This document shows, one piece after another, positions 36,789-48,238 of a stretch of 64,000 nt of DNA. The position numbers and the translations under genes were made by a program. Source of the stretch: Thamnidium elegans (taxonomy: Eukaryota > Mucoromycota > Mucoromycetes > Mucorales > Mucoraceae); NCBI GenBank assembly GCA_025201345.1, contig JAIXMG010000021.1, forward strand, positions 1-64,000, written 5' to 3'. Position 1 is the stretch's first letter. Each line of letters begins with the position of its first letter. The notes under the pieces were generated by a model, which had not been told where the DNA came from, did not search any database, and saw only the letters and a program-made list of their open reading frames with translations.

Positions 36789-37127
36789 ATGACTAAAGAA
36801 GATACTACATTTGTTTCCGTCCCTGAAGGTAAAATTACATTAAAGATAGGCTACTATGTACTAGTAGAGAAGAGAAAAAAGGTACTTATATAATAAATAG
36901 CTGGTGACAATACTGTCAGTGCTGCCGATATGTTGAAATTATTAGAATCCTTTCACTTGGATACCTCTGATGTAGCCCTTCAAGCACTTTTAGAGAAGGC
37001 AAAGGACGGTCAACCTGTTGATCGCGATACTCTTATGGCTACTGTAGCCACCTTGTTGTCTGACGATAAAGAACACCTTAGCGAATTAACTGGATCCATT
37101 GGTGATTTTGAAATCAGTTTTAAATAA
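36789..37127 (+). CDS. Small protein of unknown function (88 aa)
   Basis: Two exons (36789-36828, 36901-37127) give an 88-residue acidic, helix-friendly protein with no cysteines, signal peptide or membrane segment. The first exon is MTKEDTTFVSVPE. The second contains two amphipathic stretches (AADMLKLLESFHL and LMATVATLLSDDKEHLSELT). The GT-AG intron of 71 nt and a T/C-rich leader support a real gene. Immediately downstream (37195-37363) there is an out-of-frame coding-like segment, so an alternative 3' exon cannot be excluded. The family is not recognised. Confidence 0.55.
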
Positions 37128-37194
37128 AAAGTTTATATCCCCACATCTATTCCCCCTCACTTCTTTTTTTTTTTTTCCGTGTAAAACTGTATTA

Positions 37195-38240
37195 AGGTTT
37201 TCCAGACTCGATCCAATTCCCGGTTAAACCAAGCCGTTAAACAGGCCATAGCCTTTAGTGGTCACGCCGATCTTAATTTGATGATATTTTTAGCTCGTTT
37301 AAGCTCATTAATTGACATCAAAGAATATAAACCACCTGTGTTTAAAGAACCAAATGTCATATAAACTTGAACGAAGAAAAAAGAAAACGATCAGTATAAA
37401 GCAACATAGATACATAAATATTAAGAATAAATTGTAACTAACTCAATCTTCCATACTTATAGCAACATATTTTCAGCTTTTATTATAAAGGTATGTGAAC
37501 CTCCAAAAAATGTCACAGATTTGCTTTTTGTTTCATTCTAATTCAGATGCACCTTACAGTGTAAATTATTTAATGAATCGTTTTAATAACCTGAGCCTCA
37601 CTTTTTCAATTGGGCAACATCTCTCAACTACTGGAGGTTCCTTGCAGAAAAAGAGCAGGATAATTTGAGCAAAGATAAAGCTACTGGTATCTGTCTCACC
37701 AACAGCCCGAAATTTTTATTATGGTAAGTCCAAAGCAGTTGTAGTAAACCTTATTCATCTGAAACAACATATCAAACACGCTAAATTTGACTATCAAGAA
37801 GCCAAATTGTTTATTCTGCCTTTTGTTATTTGAGAAGATTTAAAAGCTGATATTTATGCGATCAGACTCGCGTCTGAAGACTGGTGTGCTGTTGAGAAAA
37901 TCAACGATATTGATCTTCCGTTTTGTGTCACTGATGTCAAAGATGGCAGTATTGAAAAATACGTAAACCATTCGAGACGCTTAAAGGTTAGTAAAAGGAG
38001 GTATAACAATGTTTTAGTTGTATATGGACGAAAGATCTTTAGTACACATGTATCAACTCAAAAAATCAATCTGTAAGAATAAGAAGAAAAGAAAAAGGCT
38101 TACACAAGGTCAACAACAACAAGCAGCCTTCAGTGGGTAATTTCTAGAAGAAAACTATTTGGGTTGATCCCTTTAAGGGAGAAAGTACAGGCTCTGATGT
38201 TGATGAATTATCAGTCGGTATTCTTAATAACCGATAAACT
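37195..38240 (+). pseudogene. Coding debris of an unrecognised gene
   Basis: Two blocks read like protein but are broken. The first is 37195-37363 (RLNQAVKQAIAFSGHADL ... ARLSSLIDIKEYKPP ... stop). The second is about 37690-37985 (KSKAVVVNLIHLKQHIKH, an in-frame TGA near 37830, then AIRLASEDWCAVEKINDIDL). A third basic, Q-rich piece lies at 38060-38140. Stops and shifts between the blocks indicate decay. I cannot name the family; it may be transposon-derived. Confidence 0.45.
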
Positions 38241-38628
38241 CGAAGAGACAGCTAAAATGCTAATATTTTGAGACCGTTTGACACATGCCAAGTTAGTGTT
38301 ACTACTATAACAATCATTTAAAAGAAAACAACGCGTTCTTTTGGTATTGTATTTTTACTGTATGGATCATATAAGATAAGGCGCCAAAATACCTTCTTTA
38401 TTTGAAATGGGAAAAACAGTAAATTAAATTAAATTAATGAACTTTAACCTCTGTTTTAAAAACTACTTGCATACGCTTTTTTTTTTTCACGGAGTAAAAT
38501 AACTTATCCAAGATCCAATCAGTTGGAATCACGTCTTTTTTCTTAAAAAATAAAACTTTTTCTACGTCTTTTTTTTGCCTTTTTTGCCTTTACCTTTTCC
38601 CCTTTTTTTTTCAGAAAAGAAAAAGAAA

Positions 38629-39718
38629 ATGTCACAAGCAACTTCGACGCTTGCTTTCCTTTTCCCGGGAAATGCAATGGTCAATTCCCTTCTAGCCACT
38701 TCATACATTTCCATCATTCCCAATCTACTTTTATATTTTGTACCTCCAAATATTAAACCTTCTACTTTAAACGTATTGGTTAACTTTGCTGTTGGTAAGT
38801 CATATACATAATTTCTTATCGTTTTTTTTTAACAGTAAACAAAACAAAACAGGTAGTTTATTAGGTGATGTCTTTTTACATTTATTACCTCATGCATTTA
38901 GTAGTAGTAGTAGTAGTCATGACCACGGGCACGAAAAGGATCATCACCATCACAACCATAACGATGAAAAGAAGAGTGTATTGATTGGTACAGGTATATT
39001 TGCAGGTTTATTCTTATTTTATGCTGCAGATAAATGTATGAGAGCATTTTACGGTAAAACAGGACATGACCATAGTCACCATCATGACCATAAGAAGAAC
39101 GATGATGTACCAGTAGCCGAGACAAACGAAGGATTACGTCAACGTAGTAAAAAGGAAGAAAAAGAAGCTAAAAAAGTAATCGAACAACAAGTACGTGCCA
39201 GTACCTATCTTAATCTATTAGCTGATTTCACTCATAATCTTACCGATGGTATTGCCATGGCTGCTTCGTTTTATGCCTCTCCAGCTATTGGTGCCACAAC
39301 TGCTGTAGCTGTATTCTTTCATGAAATTCCTCATGAAGTAAGTGATTATGCCATCTTGATACAATCTGGATTCTCAAAGAAACGCGCCATGATGGCTCAA
39401 TTTACAACTGCTATAGGTGCTTATATTGGTACATTTATCGGCATCTTTATTGAAGAAATGGCAAACCGTTTATCACATTCAGATAGTCACCACCATCATC
39501 ATAATCATGGTTTATTTGGCACCTCCATGACTTGGGGAGATCTTGTTATTCCTGCTACTGCTGGTGGTTTCCTTTATATTGCAACCGTTGGTGTTATTCC
39601 TGAATTATTGGAAGCTAAAACTACTAGTAAATTACAACCAGTAAAAGAGTTATTGGCTATGATTATTGGTATGATTTTAATGGCTGGTATCGCTTTAGGT
39701 GAATCTCATCATCACTAA
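38629..39718 (+). CDS. YKE4: ZIP-family zinc transporter (LIV-1 subgroup, SLC39A7/Yke4-like)
   Basis: Two exons (38629-38794, 38853-39718) give 343 residues. There are about eight hydrophobic segments. The LIV-1 signature is present as FFHEIPHEVSDYAILIQSG (HEXPHE), together with NLLADFTHNLTDGIAMAASF on the preceding helix and GDVFLHLLPHAF on helix 2. Histidine-rich loops occur at about residues 80-95 and 285-292, with more at 145-150, and the C terminus ends SHHH. Members release zinc from the ER or Golgi into the cytosol. There is no clear cleavable signal peptide; the first segment is probably a membrane anchor. A pyrimidine tract ending TTTTTCAG 14 bases before the ATG could be the acceptor of a 5'UTR intron. 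Confidence 0.93.
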
Positions 39719-39904
39719 AAAAAATACCCTTTTTTTTTTGCTAAAACAATAAAAACGTCTTTTTCCTTTTTTTTTAAAAAAATCCGGTAAAAAAAACGCG
39801 GTCATTGAAATAGTACGGGCTGGTAAAGTTGGTTCTCTGTGGGCCGTATATTGTCATCGCAAAGTGCGGTAAGTCTTAGATCCTTCTCTTTATTCTTCAA
39901 TACA

Positions 39905-40721
39905 ATGGTGCGTAATATGATTATGTATAGAAAGAGAAGAGATAATCATCCATCTATTGAATTACGGATGGATGTCATATGAATCATTAGAGGATGTAGT
40001 TTATTGTGTTTTTTTAATTGGATATCAACATACTGGATGGGACAACAGCTTTATAGATAGACCCCAGCTTATAGATAGATAAAAGAGAATAGAGCGACGA
40101 AAATTATTGAATAGAGTGGATAATATCAATATGGATGGATGGATGGAATATACATAGATACAACTTTTTGGATAACGAAAAAAATCGAAATTTTAGATTC
40201 CCTCGATACAATAACTACATTTCTCATGTGCAGACATATAACGTCTCTTTCTCTTTCTCAATTGACCACTTTTATATATATGTATAAAATGAACTAACAT
40301 CTAAAATTACTCAATTAAAAAAATACAGGCCGACGCTTCTACTGTCACCATCCGTACTCGTAAGTTCCTTACTAACCGTTTGCTCCAACGTAAGCAAATG
40401 GTTGTCGATGTCATTCACCCTGGACTCGCTAACGTTTCCAAGGATGAACTCCGTACCAAGATTGGTAAGATGTACAAGTCCGATAAGGAAGTTGTTTCCG
40501 TCTTTGGTTTCAAGACCCATTTCGGTGGTGGAAAGACCACTGGTTTCGCCTTGATCTACGATAACGTCGAAGCCCTCAAGAAGTTCGAGCCCAAGCATCG
40601 TCTTGTCCGTATTGGTCTTGCTGAAGCACCCAAGGGTGGTCGTAAGCAACGTAAGGAAAAGAAGAACCGTGAGAAGAAGTTCTTTGGTGTCAGAAAGTCC
40701 AAGAAGCCCAAGAAGGAGTAA
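39905..40721 (+). CDS. RPS24: 40S ribosomal protein eS24
   Basis: Exon 2 (40329-40721) encodes residues 2-131 of eS24: [60 protein letters not shown] and a lysine-rich tail. It begins right after an AG acceptor with no in-frame ATG. The best start is the ATG at 39905-39907, directly followed by the donor GTGCGTAA, so exon 1 would contribute only the initiator methionine, an arrangement known from eS24 genes in other eukaryotes. The intron is 421 nt, several times longer than any other here. Codon use is strongly biased (AAG, GTC, ACC), as expected for a highly expressed gene. The exact 5' exon is inferred. Confidence 0.92.
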
Positions 40722-41039
40722 ATTTCTTGATTTCACTTTTTACAAAACAAAAAATCCCCCTTTTTCTCTCTTTTCTTCGTTTTTTTTCCTATTGCAATGA
40801 ATTCTATTTTCTTGTAAGCTTAAAAAAAATTAAAATTTCCATTAAAAAATCAACTTGTTTTGTTGTGCATAATATGTATTTAAACGCGTTATGCATTAAT
40901 GTGTGTGTGCGTGATTTATTTTCTCTTTTTTTTTGCCTGTTTTACAAGTACCTGAGTTTCTGAATCACATATACTTTGTGTGATTTTATTGAATGTGATT
41001 CTGCGATTTTAAATTCATGCGAACTACTACATTGTTTTC
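40722..41039. other. 3' flank of the eS24 gene
   Basis: T-rich downstream sequence with no coding region recognised. Confidence 0.5.
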
Positions 41040-42100
41040 CGTCAGCAGAGCCAATTAACTTTTTTTTGGGCTATTTTTTATTTAAAGTGTATAACTCGCC
41101 TAATACAAATCTGGGAATTAGCAAGTTACATGCACTGCCATCCATGATTATGCAATGGTTTAGACGCGTCGTAAATACTTTTTTAAAATGACAATTCAAG
41201 TATATCTCGGACTGAAACACCCATTGTTACTTATTGCTGATATTAAAAATTTCTACATCTATTCACCTTCAATTATTATGTATTGTTTTATAAACCTCAT
41301 GTGTTTCTAAATGCAACATCTTTCCAGTACGCCGGGTAAAATGGTAATAATTAGCTAACAGTTCAACTTCTTTGCCCTTTACTAACGCACTTTATTTATA
41401 TTTTACGAGAGTATATTATCGAAAGTAAGAAAGGTACTTTCCCTGAATTTTTGAGCACAAACAAAAATAGAATACTAGCAAAAAATCATCCACTTCCAAC
41501 TCTTGAGAGCTTTGTGAAGGGCTATTTCCTTCGGGAACTTTGCGAAGCGCTTGATCCACTTTATTGGGAGCACATTTGGGTACCATAACCATTATCTTCT
41601 TCTACTGCTGCTTGTAAACGCGTATTACACATACTGGGTTTTATATTGTGATCCTTTAAAGCCTGAACCTCCGTAACTAGTCGATAATATGGTACGCTGG
41701 TTTTTTATGGATTAGTATAATGAATGCGTTTGATGAGCCCTTTGACCCAAGGAATATGATATCTCTAACCGAAGTAGTTTTCTGTTTTTAAGGTCGCCTA
41801 ACTATAAAATCAAGTTACAAAAAGGAGAATTAGTTCCAAAACATAACTTAAATACTACCTTGTAACTTTTCCCTAAATGTTGGGCTTCTTTCATAAATCC
41901 AGATACGTTCCAAGTCTTAGCCAAATGATGCCATTTTACGAAGTTATCTTTAACTATACTTGCTGATGAATTCGGTAAATTTCGCTCTTGAGCTACAAGA
42001 AGGAATAAGAGCTGTGGAAACCCTGTCTCATTATTTTTGGGGATATCTCGATACACGGTCAATTTACACGGTTCGATTAAAAAAGTGTTCCGCATTACTT
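41040..42100 (-). pseudogene. Degraded protein-coding remnants, minus strand
   Basis: On the minus strand, coding-like pieces can be read but are broken by stops and shifts. One is a 97-residue frame (42095-41802) containing NLPNSSASIVKDNFVKWHHL and SGFMKEAQHLGKSYKVVFKL. Further down are KCAPNKVDQALRKVPEG (~41560) and KEVELLANYYHFTRRTGKM (~41340). The residue texture is that of a real protein, but no domain is recognised. The pieces may derive from one multi-copy fungal or transposon gene. Confidence 0.4.
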
Positions 42101-43499
42101 TTCATTTATCTTTACGTATGACTATTACTCTAAGAAAAACCATACCAGTTTTTACGAGCGTAAAATAAGATAAAAACAGAAACGCGAAAATGAAAACATA
42201 AATAAAGTAACTGAAAAAACGTCTTAAAAAAAAAGGAATAAATATATATACGTGGTAAAAAAGGATGATGAAATAGGTCTGTTTATTTATTATGGCGTAA
42301 TATATTGCTATTTTTCTTCATAATACACGTATTTATATATATGTTAGTTAATCATTTTCATTATACATGTGCGAATCCTGTTATTCCAACTTGATTCTAA
42401 AAAAAACAGTGTTTTCACACCCATTGCTTGTTGAGTCAAGGTAATAACACCATATTAAACGTTTTCGTTGCAACTTTATAAAATTAGAAAGTTCTAGTTA
42501 ACAGATAGTCTATAAATATTAAGTAGCATCATAAAGTAGAATGCTTTCTTTTTTACTACATGTACTACAAATGATTATACAAGTTTTTTTTTTTCTTTTA
42601 TCAAATAAAGAAGAGTGGCAATATTTTTTCAAAGGGATTACCAAAACTATTTTAAAGTTTAATAGATACATCTTTGGACATTAATAAATATTATTCTTTT
42701 ACGGCGTATTTATCGCACAAGATGGAACCCATTCTTTCCGTTTATTCCCTTTTTCTACGTACTTAAAACGAATATGGGGGGGGGGGAGGGGACACTGAAA
42801 CTTTTTATTCGTACCGCGAAATCAAGAAAAGAAAACTATTCTAGATCAAGAGATCTCCGTAATTTTGTAAGCTGAGATATAAAGAAAGACCTTTTTTAGT
42901 GTTAGATCCAGTAACCTATTTTACTCAAAAAAACGCAGAAGAACAGCAGAAAGGGATTGTTCTTTCCGTTATTAAAAAGAAGGTCTAATATAGAAGAATA
43001 AAGAAAAATTTACGTGGTATGTACGACAGAAGAGATACGCCCCCTCTATTTTTTTTTTCTGAATTTGCTTATCTACAGTGTATATGAGCTTTTTATGCGA
43101 AATCATAACAATGAGTTTAGAAAAAAAAAAAAAAAGAATTGAAACGCAGCTTATAATGAGCTTTCTGAATGGAATCAAAAGAGACAAAATACTTTTTTTC
43201 TTTTTCTTTTTTTACGCACGAAAAAGTTTGTATGTAATAATAGCACAATACTAGTAATATGTAAGCGATAGGTAAGCAAGACCATTGTAAATAATACTAG
43301 TAAGCTTTTAAAAGAAATTAGAGAAAGATACTAAATAGTGTTAGAGTCTACTACTAGGAAAATCAGTGATACAACTTAAAAAAAAAAAGGTTAAGAAGGG
43401 TAAGATGTTCTTTAACGTCATTTGCTTCTCTTTATTCTACAACTAAAATAATAATAGCATGTAGAGAAAAAGGATTTTTTGTCATAGTAACTTAAATCT
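42101..43499. other. Gene-free AT-rich stretch
   Basis: No gene was recognised. It includes a G-rich patch (42775-42790) and A/T runs. Short frames such as 42972-43187 (minus) are phenylalanine/lysine low complexity. Confidence 0.5.
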
Positions 43500-43625
43500 C
43501 ACGTGGGGGGAATTAAATTGAACTGAGAGGTATGTCGATCGAATAGGGAGAAAATTGTTTAAATACCTTTCAATTTTACCAAACGTGATGCTGAAATAAG
43601 CCAATCAGAAACACACGTGGTTTAT
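43500..43625 (+). promoter_or_regulatory. Two CACGTG E-boxes and a CCAAT box upstream of a bHLH gene
   Basis: Perfect palindromic CACGTG E-boxes lie at 43500-43505 and 43614-43619, 363 and 249 bases before the ATG of the bHLH gene. A CCAAT motif (about 43601-43605) sits just before the second. The residues that read DNA in the encoded bHLH are those that favour CANNTG/CACGTG sites, so autoregulation is plausible. This is sequence inference only. Confidence 0.55.
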
Positions 43626-43862
43626 AATGTCATTTACTATTGGTAAAATTTATGAAATTCTCAAGTATCCACTATACCACGCTGCACCAATCTAAGCTGT
43701 TATTGGGCTTGATTTTAACTCTTTTTTCTTCACGTTCCATTTATTTATTAGGAATTATATAAAATAACTTATGTTTCTCTTCTTTCTTTTTTTTAATGGA
43801 TCATTTAAATAAAAAAGAGTCTCTTTATATGCTTCTTCTTTCTTTTTTTCAATTAACCAATA

Positions 43863-44957
43863 ATGCCTCCAGTATCAACTAAAAAAAGAAAAATAACAAC
43901 TGATGTACCTGTTAAAATATCTGTAGCGCCTGCACCACAATTACAGCCAACAACTGTAGCATTACCTCCACCACTTGTACCTTATCATCCTCATTTAGTT
44001 CCTTCTTATTATCATCCTGTTTATCATCAACATCCTTATTTCTTACAAGTGGGTCCACAACCACCTATTTCCCCTAGTTTATCTCCTACATTAACTTCTG
44101 CTACTACTACTCAAAATAATGAAAATACCACTACCACCACCACCACTACTACTACTGCAACTTCACAACGTATCCTTCCTAAATCACCAGCTCCAACACA
44201 AGCTTCATTAGCTCCTACATATAATTACTTTCCTTATCCAATTCAAGTATCTCCTCAACTTCATCCTACCGTTCAATCTCCATCACATCACCAACAACAA
44301 CAACAACAACAACAACAACTTCCTGGTAGTGTCAGTCCTTTACCATTTCAACCTATTGGTGCCACCCCTCGTACGAATTCAGTCTCTTCTACTATCACTA
44401 CAGCAGATCAAAGAGAACAAGCACGTAAAGTATCTCACAGTGCAATCGAACGTAGACGTCGAGAACGAATTAATGATAAGATCATTCAATTAAAAGAATT
44501 AATACCTGCTTGTCAAGATCGAGAAAACCTTCATAAAATGACAATTCTTCAGAGCGCTATTGAATACATTACTTATTTAAAAAAAGTAATTGAAGATGTC
44601 GATCATATCGAACCTAAAGAAAATAATAATACTACACCAACACAAACTAAATCCATGTTACCAAAGGAAGTGGAACCTTTTACACATCAATTTTCGGTAG
44701 CGCATAATAAACTAAATCCACCTTCTATTATTACAACACAAGAGGAAGAGGAAGATACTTGGTCAGTTTCCTCGTCACCTAGAGCTACTGTCATTTCTCC
44801 TGTTACACCGTTACCGACAGGTCTTAAACCAATGGATCTGATTAAACTTAATAGAAGATCTAGTCCACCTCCGCGTATTATTGTTCATGAACATCATAGC
44901 GATGATTCTACTTCTAGTATAGATAGAAATATGAACCTTGAAAATATCTTATGTTAG
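43863..44957 (+). CDS. Basic helix-loop-helix transcription factor
   Basis: Single exon, 364 residues. The N-terminal half is P/T/Q/H-rich, with a Thr run (about residues 88-98) and a Gln run (about 143-152), which would fit a transactivation region. The bHLH domain lies at about residues 182-247: basic region KVSHSAIERRRRERINDKI with the H-E-R triad (His5, Glu9, Arg13) that contacts E-boxes; helix 1 IIQLKELIPAC; a short loop; and helix 2 MTILQSAIEYITYLKKVIE. No clear leucine zipper follows. The C-terminal third is S/P-rich. It is a nuclear regulator; the target pathway is unknown. A CT microsatellite follows the stop codon. Confidence 0.92.
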   Translation: MPPVSTKKRKITTDVPVKISVAPAPQLQPTTVALPPPLVPYHPHLVPSYYHPVYHQHPYFLQVGPQPPISPSLSPTLTSATTTQNNENTTTTTTTTTTATSQRILPKSPAPTQASLAPTYNYFPYPIQVSPQLHPTVQSPSHHQQQQQQQQQLPGSVSPLPFQPIGATPRTNSVSSTITTADQREQARKVSHSAIERRRRERINDKIIQLKELIPACQDRENLHKMTILQSAIEYITYLKKVIEDVDHIEPKENNNTTPTQTKSMLPKEVEPFTHQFSVAHNKLNPPSIITTQEEEEDTWSVSSSPRATVISPVTPLPTGLKPMDLIKLNRRSSPPPRIIVHEHHSDDSTSSIDRNMNLENILC

Positions 44958-44967
44958 CCACACTCCC

Positions 44968-44992
44968 TACTCTCTCTCTCTCTCTCTCTCTT
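44968..44992 (+). repeat. CT microsatellite
   Basis: About twelve CT dinucleotides in the presumed 3'UTR of the bHLH gene. Confidence 0.85.
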
Positions 44993-45198
44993 TTGTTAAA
45001 GAAATATGTACTCTTCAATATACCACTTGTAAAAAAAAAAATTTGTAAATAAACTTGACTTTTTAATTTATTCAATTCCCGCTTCTTTTTTTTACAACAA
45101 TTTGATGCCTTGACTTAAAGCGTTTATAATATTTACTTTTTTTTTCTTTTCTTTTTCTTTTCTTTACCTTTTTGTTTCTTATCTATTCTTTTTTTTTT

Positions 45199-46419
45199 AT
45201 GGCTGGTACCAAACACACACCTTCTTTTACAGGTTCACCTCATACAGTAAAGTATTTAAACTTATTTCTGCTCATTGACCACCCCTCCCCCCCTTGACTA
45301 ATCAACTATTGTGACAGGACCAAGCATTAGCAGGTTTTGGTGCTGGTATGATTTCTACTGCTTTACTTCACCCATTAGATCTTATTAAAATTAGATTCCA
45401 AGGTAAAAAAAAAAAGAAAGAAAAAAATATTCGCTTTCATTCTCTTTCTCTTTTACCAACTCCCTTTGTAGTCGACTCTGCTCGATTTTCTGTTAAGCGA
45501 CCTGTTATTGGAGGAACAATAAGATCTTTTAAATCAATTATAACTGATGAAGGAATCTGGAGAGGTTTATACCGAGGTGTTACACCCAACATGGCAGGAG
45601 CCACTATTAGTTGGGGTTTTTATTTTGGATGGTATAGTTTAATTAAAAAGTATATGACAAAAGATGATGAAGGAAAGTTATCTGCTGTACAACATTTGAC
45701 TGCATCTGCAGAAGCTGGTAAAGTTTTAGAAAGAAACAAAACAAAACAAAAAAATAGATGGCTTATATTATTTATTTTTTTGGGTAGGTGCATTGACTGC
45801 ACTTATGGCTAATCCTCTTTGGGTTGTCAAGACTCGTATGTGCACAACAACTCATAATACACCTGACGCATATAAAGGATTATTAGATGGGTTAAAGAGA
45901 TTGTATTTGGAGGAAGGTACCAGAGGACTTTATAGAGGTATTATCCCCGCTCTATTTGGTGTTTCTCACGGTGCCATTCAATTTATGGCGTACGAAGAAA
46001 TGAAGAAAAAGAGAAACGAGTTGAGACAGGCAAAGGGTATTATTTCTTCTGATGAACATAATGCTCAACTAAGTCAAACCGAATACTTGGTTATGGCTGC
46101 TACTTCTAAAGTAGCTGCTACTGTTATCACATACCCTTACCAAGTATTGAAAAGTAGATTACAGGTAAAAAAAAAAATTGTCGGGACTAGTAAAAAAAAG
46201 GAAAAATTTAATACTTAAATGTGAATATTATAGAACCGTGCAACAAGAGATACATATACTGGTGTTATTGACTGTGGTAAAAAGATATTTCAAGTTGAAG
46301 GATATACTGGATTCTATAAAGGATTATCTCCCAACATTATTCGAGTTTTACCTGGTACCTGTATTACATTTTTAGTTTACGAAAATCTTACTCAATATTT
46401 TAAAAATCATGCTTCTTAA
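45199..46419 (+). CDS. FLX1: Mitochondrial carrier, FAD/folate type (Flx1/SLC25A32-like)
   Basis: Five exons (45199-45246, 45318-45402, 45472-45717, 45788-46164, 46234-46419) give 313 residues, the normal size for a carrier. The three repeats each show the P-x-[D/E]-x-x-[K/R] motif: HPLDLIKIRFQ, NPLWVVKTRM and YPYQVLKSRLQ. Trp in place of the acidic residue in the second repeat (PLWVVKTR) and YPYQV in the third are characteristic of the FAD/folate/NAD subgroup. Other family marks are GLYRGVTPNMAGATISWGFY and GTRGLYRGIIPALFGVSHGA. It sits in the inner mitochondrial membrane. Distinguishing FAD from folate or NAD transport would need phylogeny. Confidence 0.92.
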
Positions 46420-46456
46420 AAAAGCACATGTATAATGTAAATTTAGATATTCCCCC

Positions 46457-46458
<2 letters not shown>

Positions 46459-46497
<39 letters not shown>
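46459..46497 (+). repeat. CA microsatellite
   Basis: About 19 consecutive AC/CA dinucleotides after a short C run, between the convergent carrier and squalene synthase genes (185 bases between stop codons). Confidence 0.9.
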
Positions 46498-46498
<1 letters not shown>

Positions 46499-46604
46499 TT
46501 CGTATATAATATATATAAAAAAAAACGTTATTATTTTTCTATAAAAGAAGTTTTGATTATTATAATTATTAATAGAGAAGCGTTTGTAGTTATATATACA
46601 AAAT

Positions 46605-47929
46605 TTAAGCGTCCTTAAAATAAGTCATAATAAGAACACCAAGAAGACCAAGCAAAATAGGTAAAAGGACACTAGGTTGTTGAGCCTTTTGAAGGGCCTT
46701 TTGAGAAGGCTTATAATTAGCAGCAATCCATTGTTCAATCTAAAAAAAATCAGAATTAAAAGCCATGCTATATAATAAAAAAAAATCGAAACTTACTCTG
46801 CCAATAGCCATAGAGATCTTCATAAAGTTAGGATCAGTAGCCTCATTCTTTCTAGAGATAACAAAGATATACTCTCTAAAGATGGAAACAACATTATCCA
46901 TATCTGTACTGTTCGTAATTAACTTGACAGCTTCACCCTTACGAATCTTGATATTACGATGATAAATATCAAGATTATTAAAAACTAAAGCAAGTGTAGA
47001 AATAGCCATCACTTGAGGAATAGCACAGAAATTGAAAACTGATTGGTTTTTAAGCTTTGAAAGGTAAGTAAGTACTTGAGGAACATCGTCTAATACATTC
47101 AAAACCATATCGCTTAAACAAGCTTGTGCCTAGAAAAATAAAATAAAAGAAATTTTAGCCCGTATGTAAATAAAAAAAAGCTTTTTTTTTTACCTTATCC
47201 TTGTATTCGGGCTTAGTTAAATCACTAAACTTTTCAACGTATTTACCCCAAATCTCTTTAGGCCAGAATTGACGACCATCATCCAAATCTTCACGATAAT
47301 CACGAATAATATTAGTCTTTTGTAAAAAGAGACCCATTGAGTCAGATAAAGCTTTATCATTGGCAATTTCTTTTGATTCAAGACCCGAAGCGGCAAAGAG
47401 GTCCGAAAGACCATAACCAACCAAACCAGCAACGTAGTGACAATAGAGATCGAAATCCTTAATTGTAGCAATAGCTGTGTTTTCACGGTGCTCTCCAGAT
47501 GCATAGTCTGCCATACCATCACCCATTAACTTTGTAATATTGGCAATTACCTTTTGATACTCGGGTTTAAGACGAAGAAACTCGTCAATAACTACGTCAA
47601 AGTGAACTAATAACTCACGATCCTTTTCATTAGGACCATCTAATGACAAGTAAAAAAAAAAAGTGTCAATATCTCTCTCTTTTTTTTTTCTTTTTGCTTC
47701 GAACCCTTCCTATATATAAATATATAAGAAAAAACTTACTCTCAGTAAAGGTCCAACCCTTTTGGTAGATGACTTGGTCGAAGGATCTTAATAACTCAAC
47801 CTTTCTGTCTAAATCCAAGGACATGTCATCTTCAATTGTATCCAAGCCACGTAAAACAAGGTAAAACAAACAAACCTGTTTTAAAAAGAGGTAAATAAAA
47901 AATAGATTCCTGGTTTTTTTTTACAACAG

Positions 47930-47961
<32 letters not shown>

Positions 47962-48238
47962 TACAGCGTCCCTTAATTCTTCATCTAATTCTTGAATGAC
48001 AGCAGCAAAGCTTCGAGAAGTCTACATATAAGAAATAAAGTTGTAAATAACCAACCGGACTGAGATGCATAAAAAATTTTAATACCATATTTAAAAATTC
48101 GTAACAACGTTTCTTTAACGCGTCTTGGGCCAAACTTTGCTTCAAACGTTGAGCTGAAGGAGACTTGGGTGCGAACTTATACTTGTATAAAGCATGAAGC
48201 TCAGAAGGCTTTGTAATGGAAGCAGCAAAAGCTTGCAT
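46605..48238 (-). CDS. ERG9: Squalene synthase (farnesyl-diphosphate farnesyltransferase)
   Basis: Six minus-strand exons (48238-48086, 48021-47965, 47875-47740, 47639-47194, 47129-46797, 46739-46605) give 419 residues. Both aspartate-rich Mg/diphosphate sites are present: [11 protein letters not shown] and [18 protein letters not shown]. Other family segments are [58 protein letters not shown] and [19 protein letters not shown]. The C terminus has a single membrane anchor, [19 protein letters not shown], as expected for an ER-anchored enzyme. It catalyses the first committed step of ergosterol synthesis. Intron 2 contains an unbroken 30-base A run on the plus strand (47930-47959), i.e. poly-T in the transcript sense. 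Confidence 0.96.
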
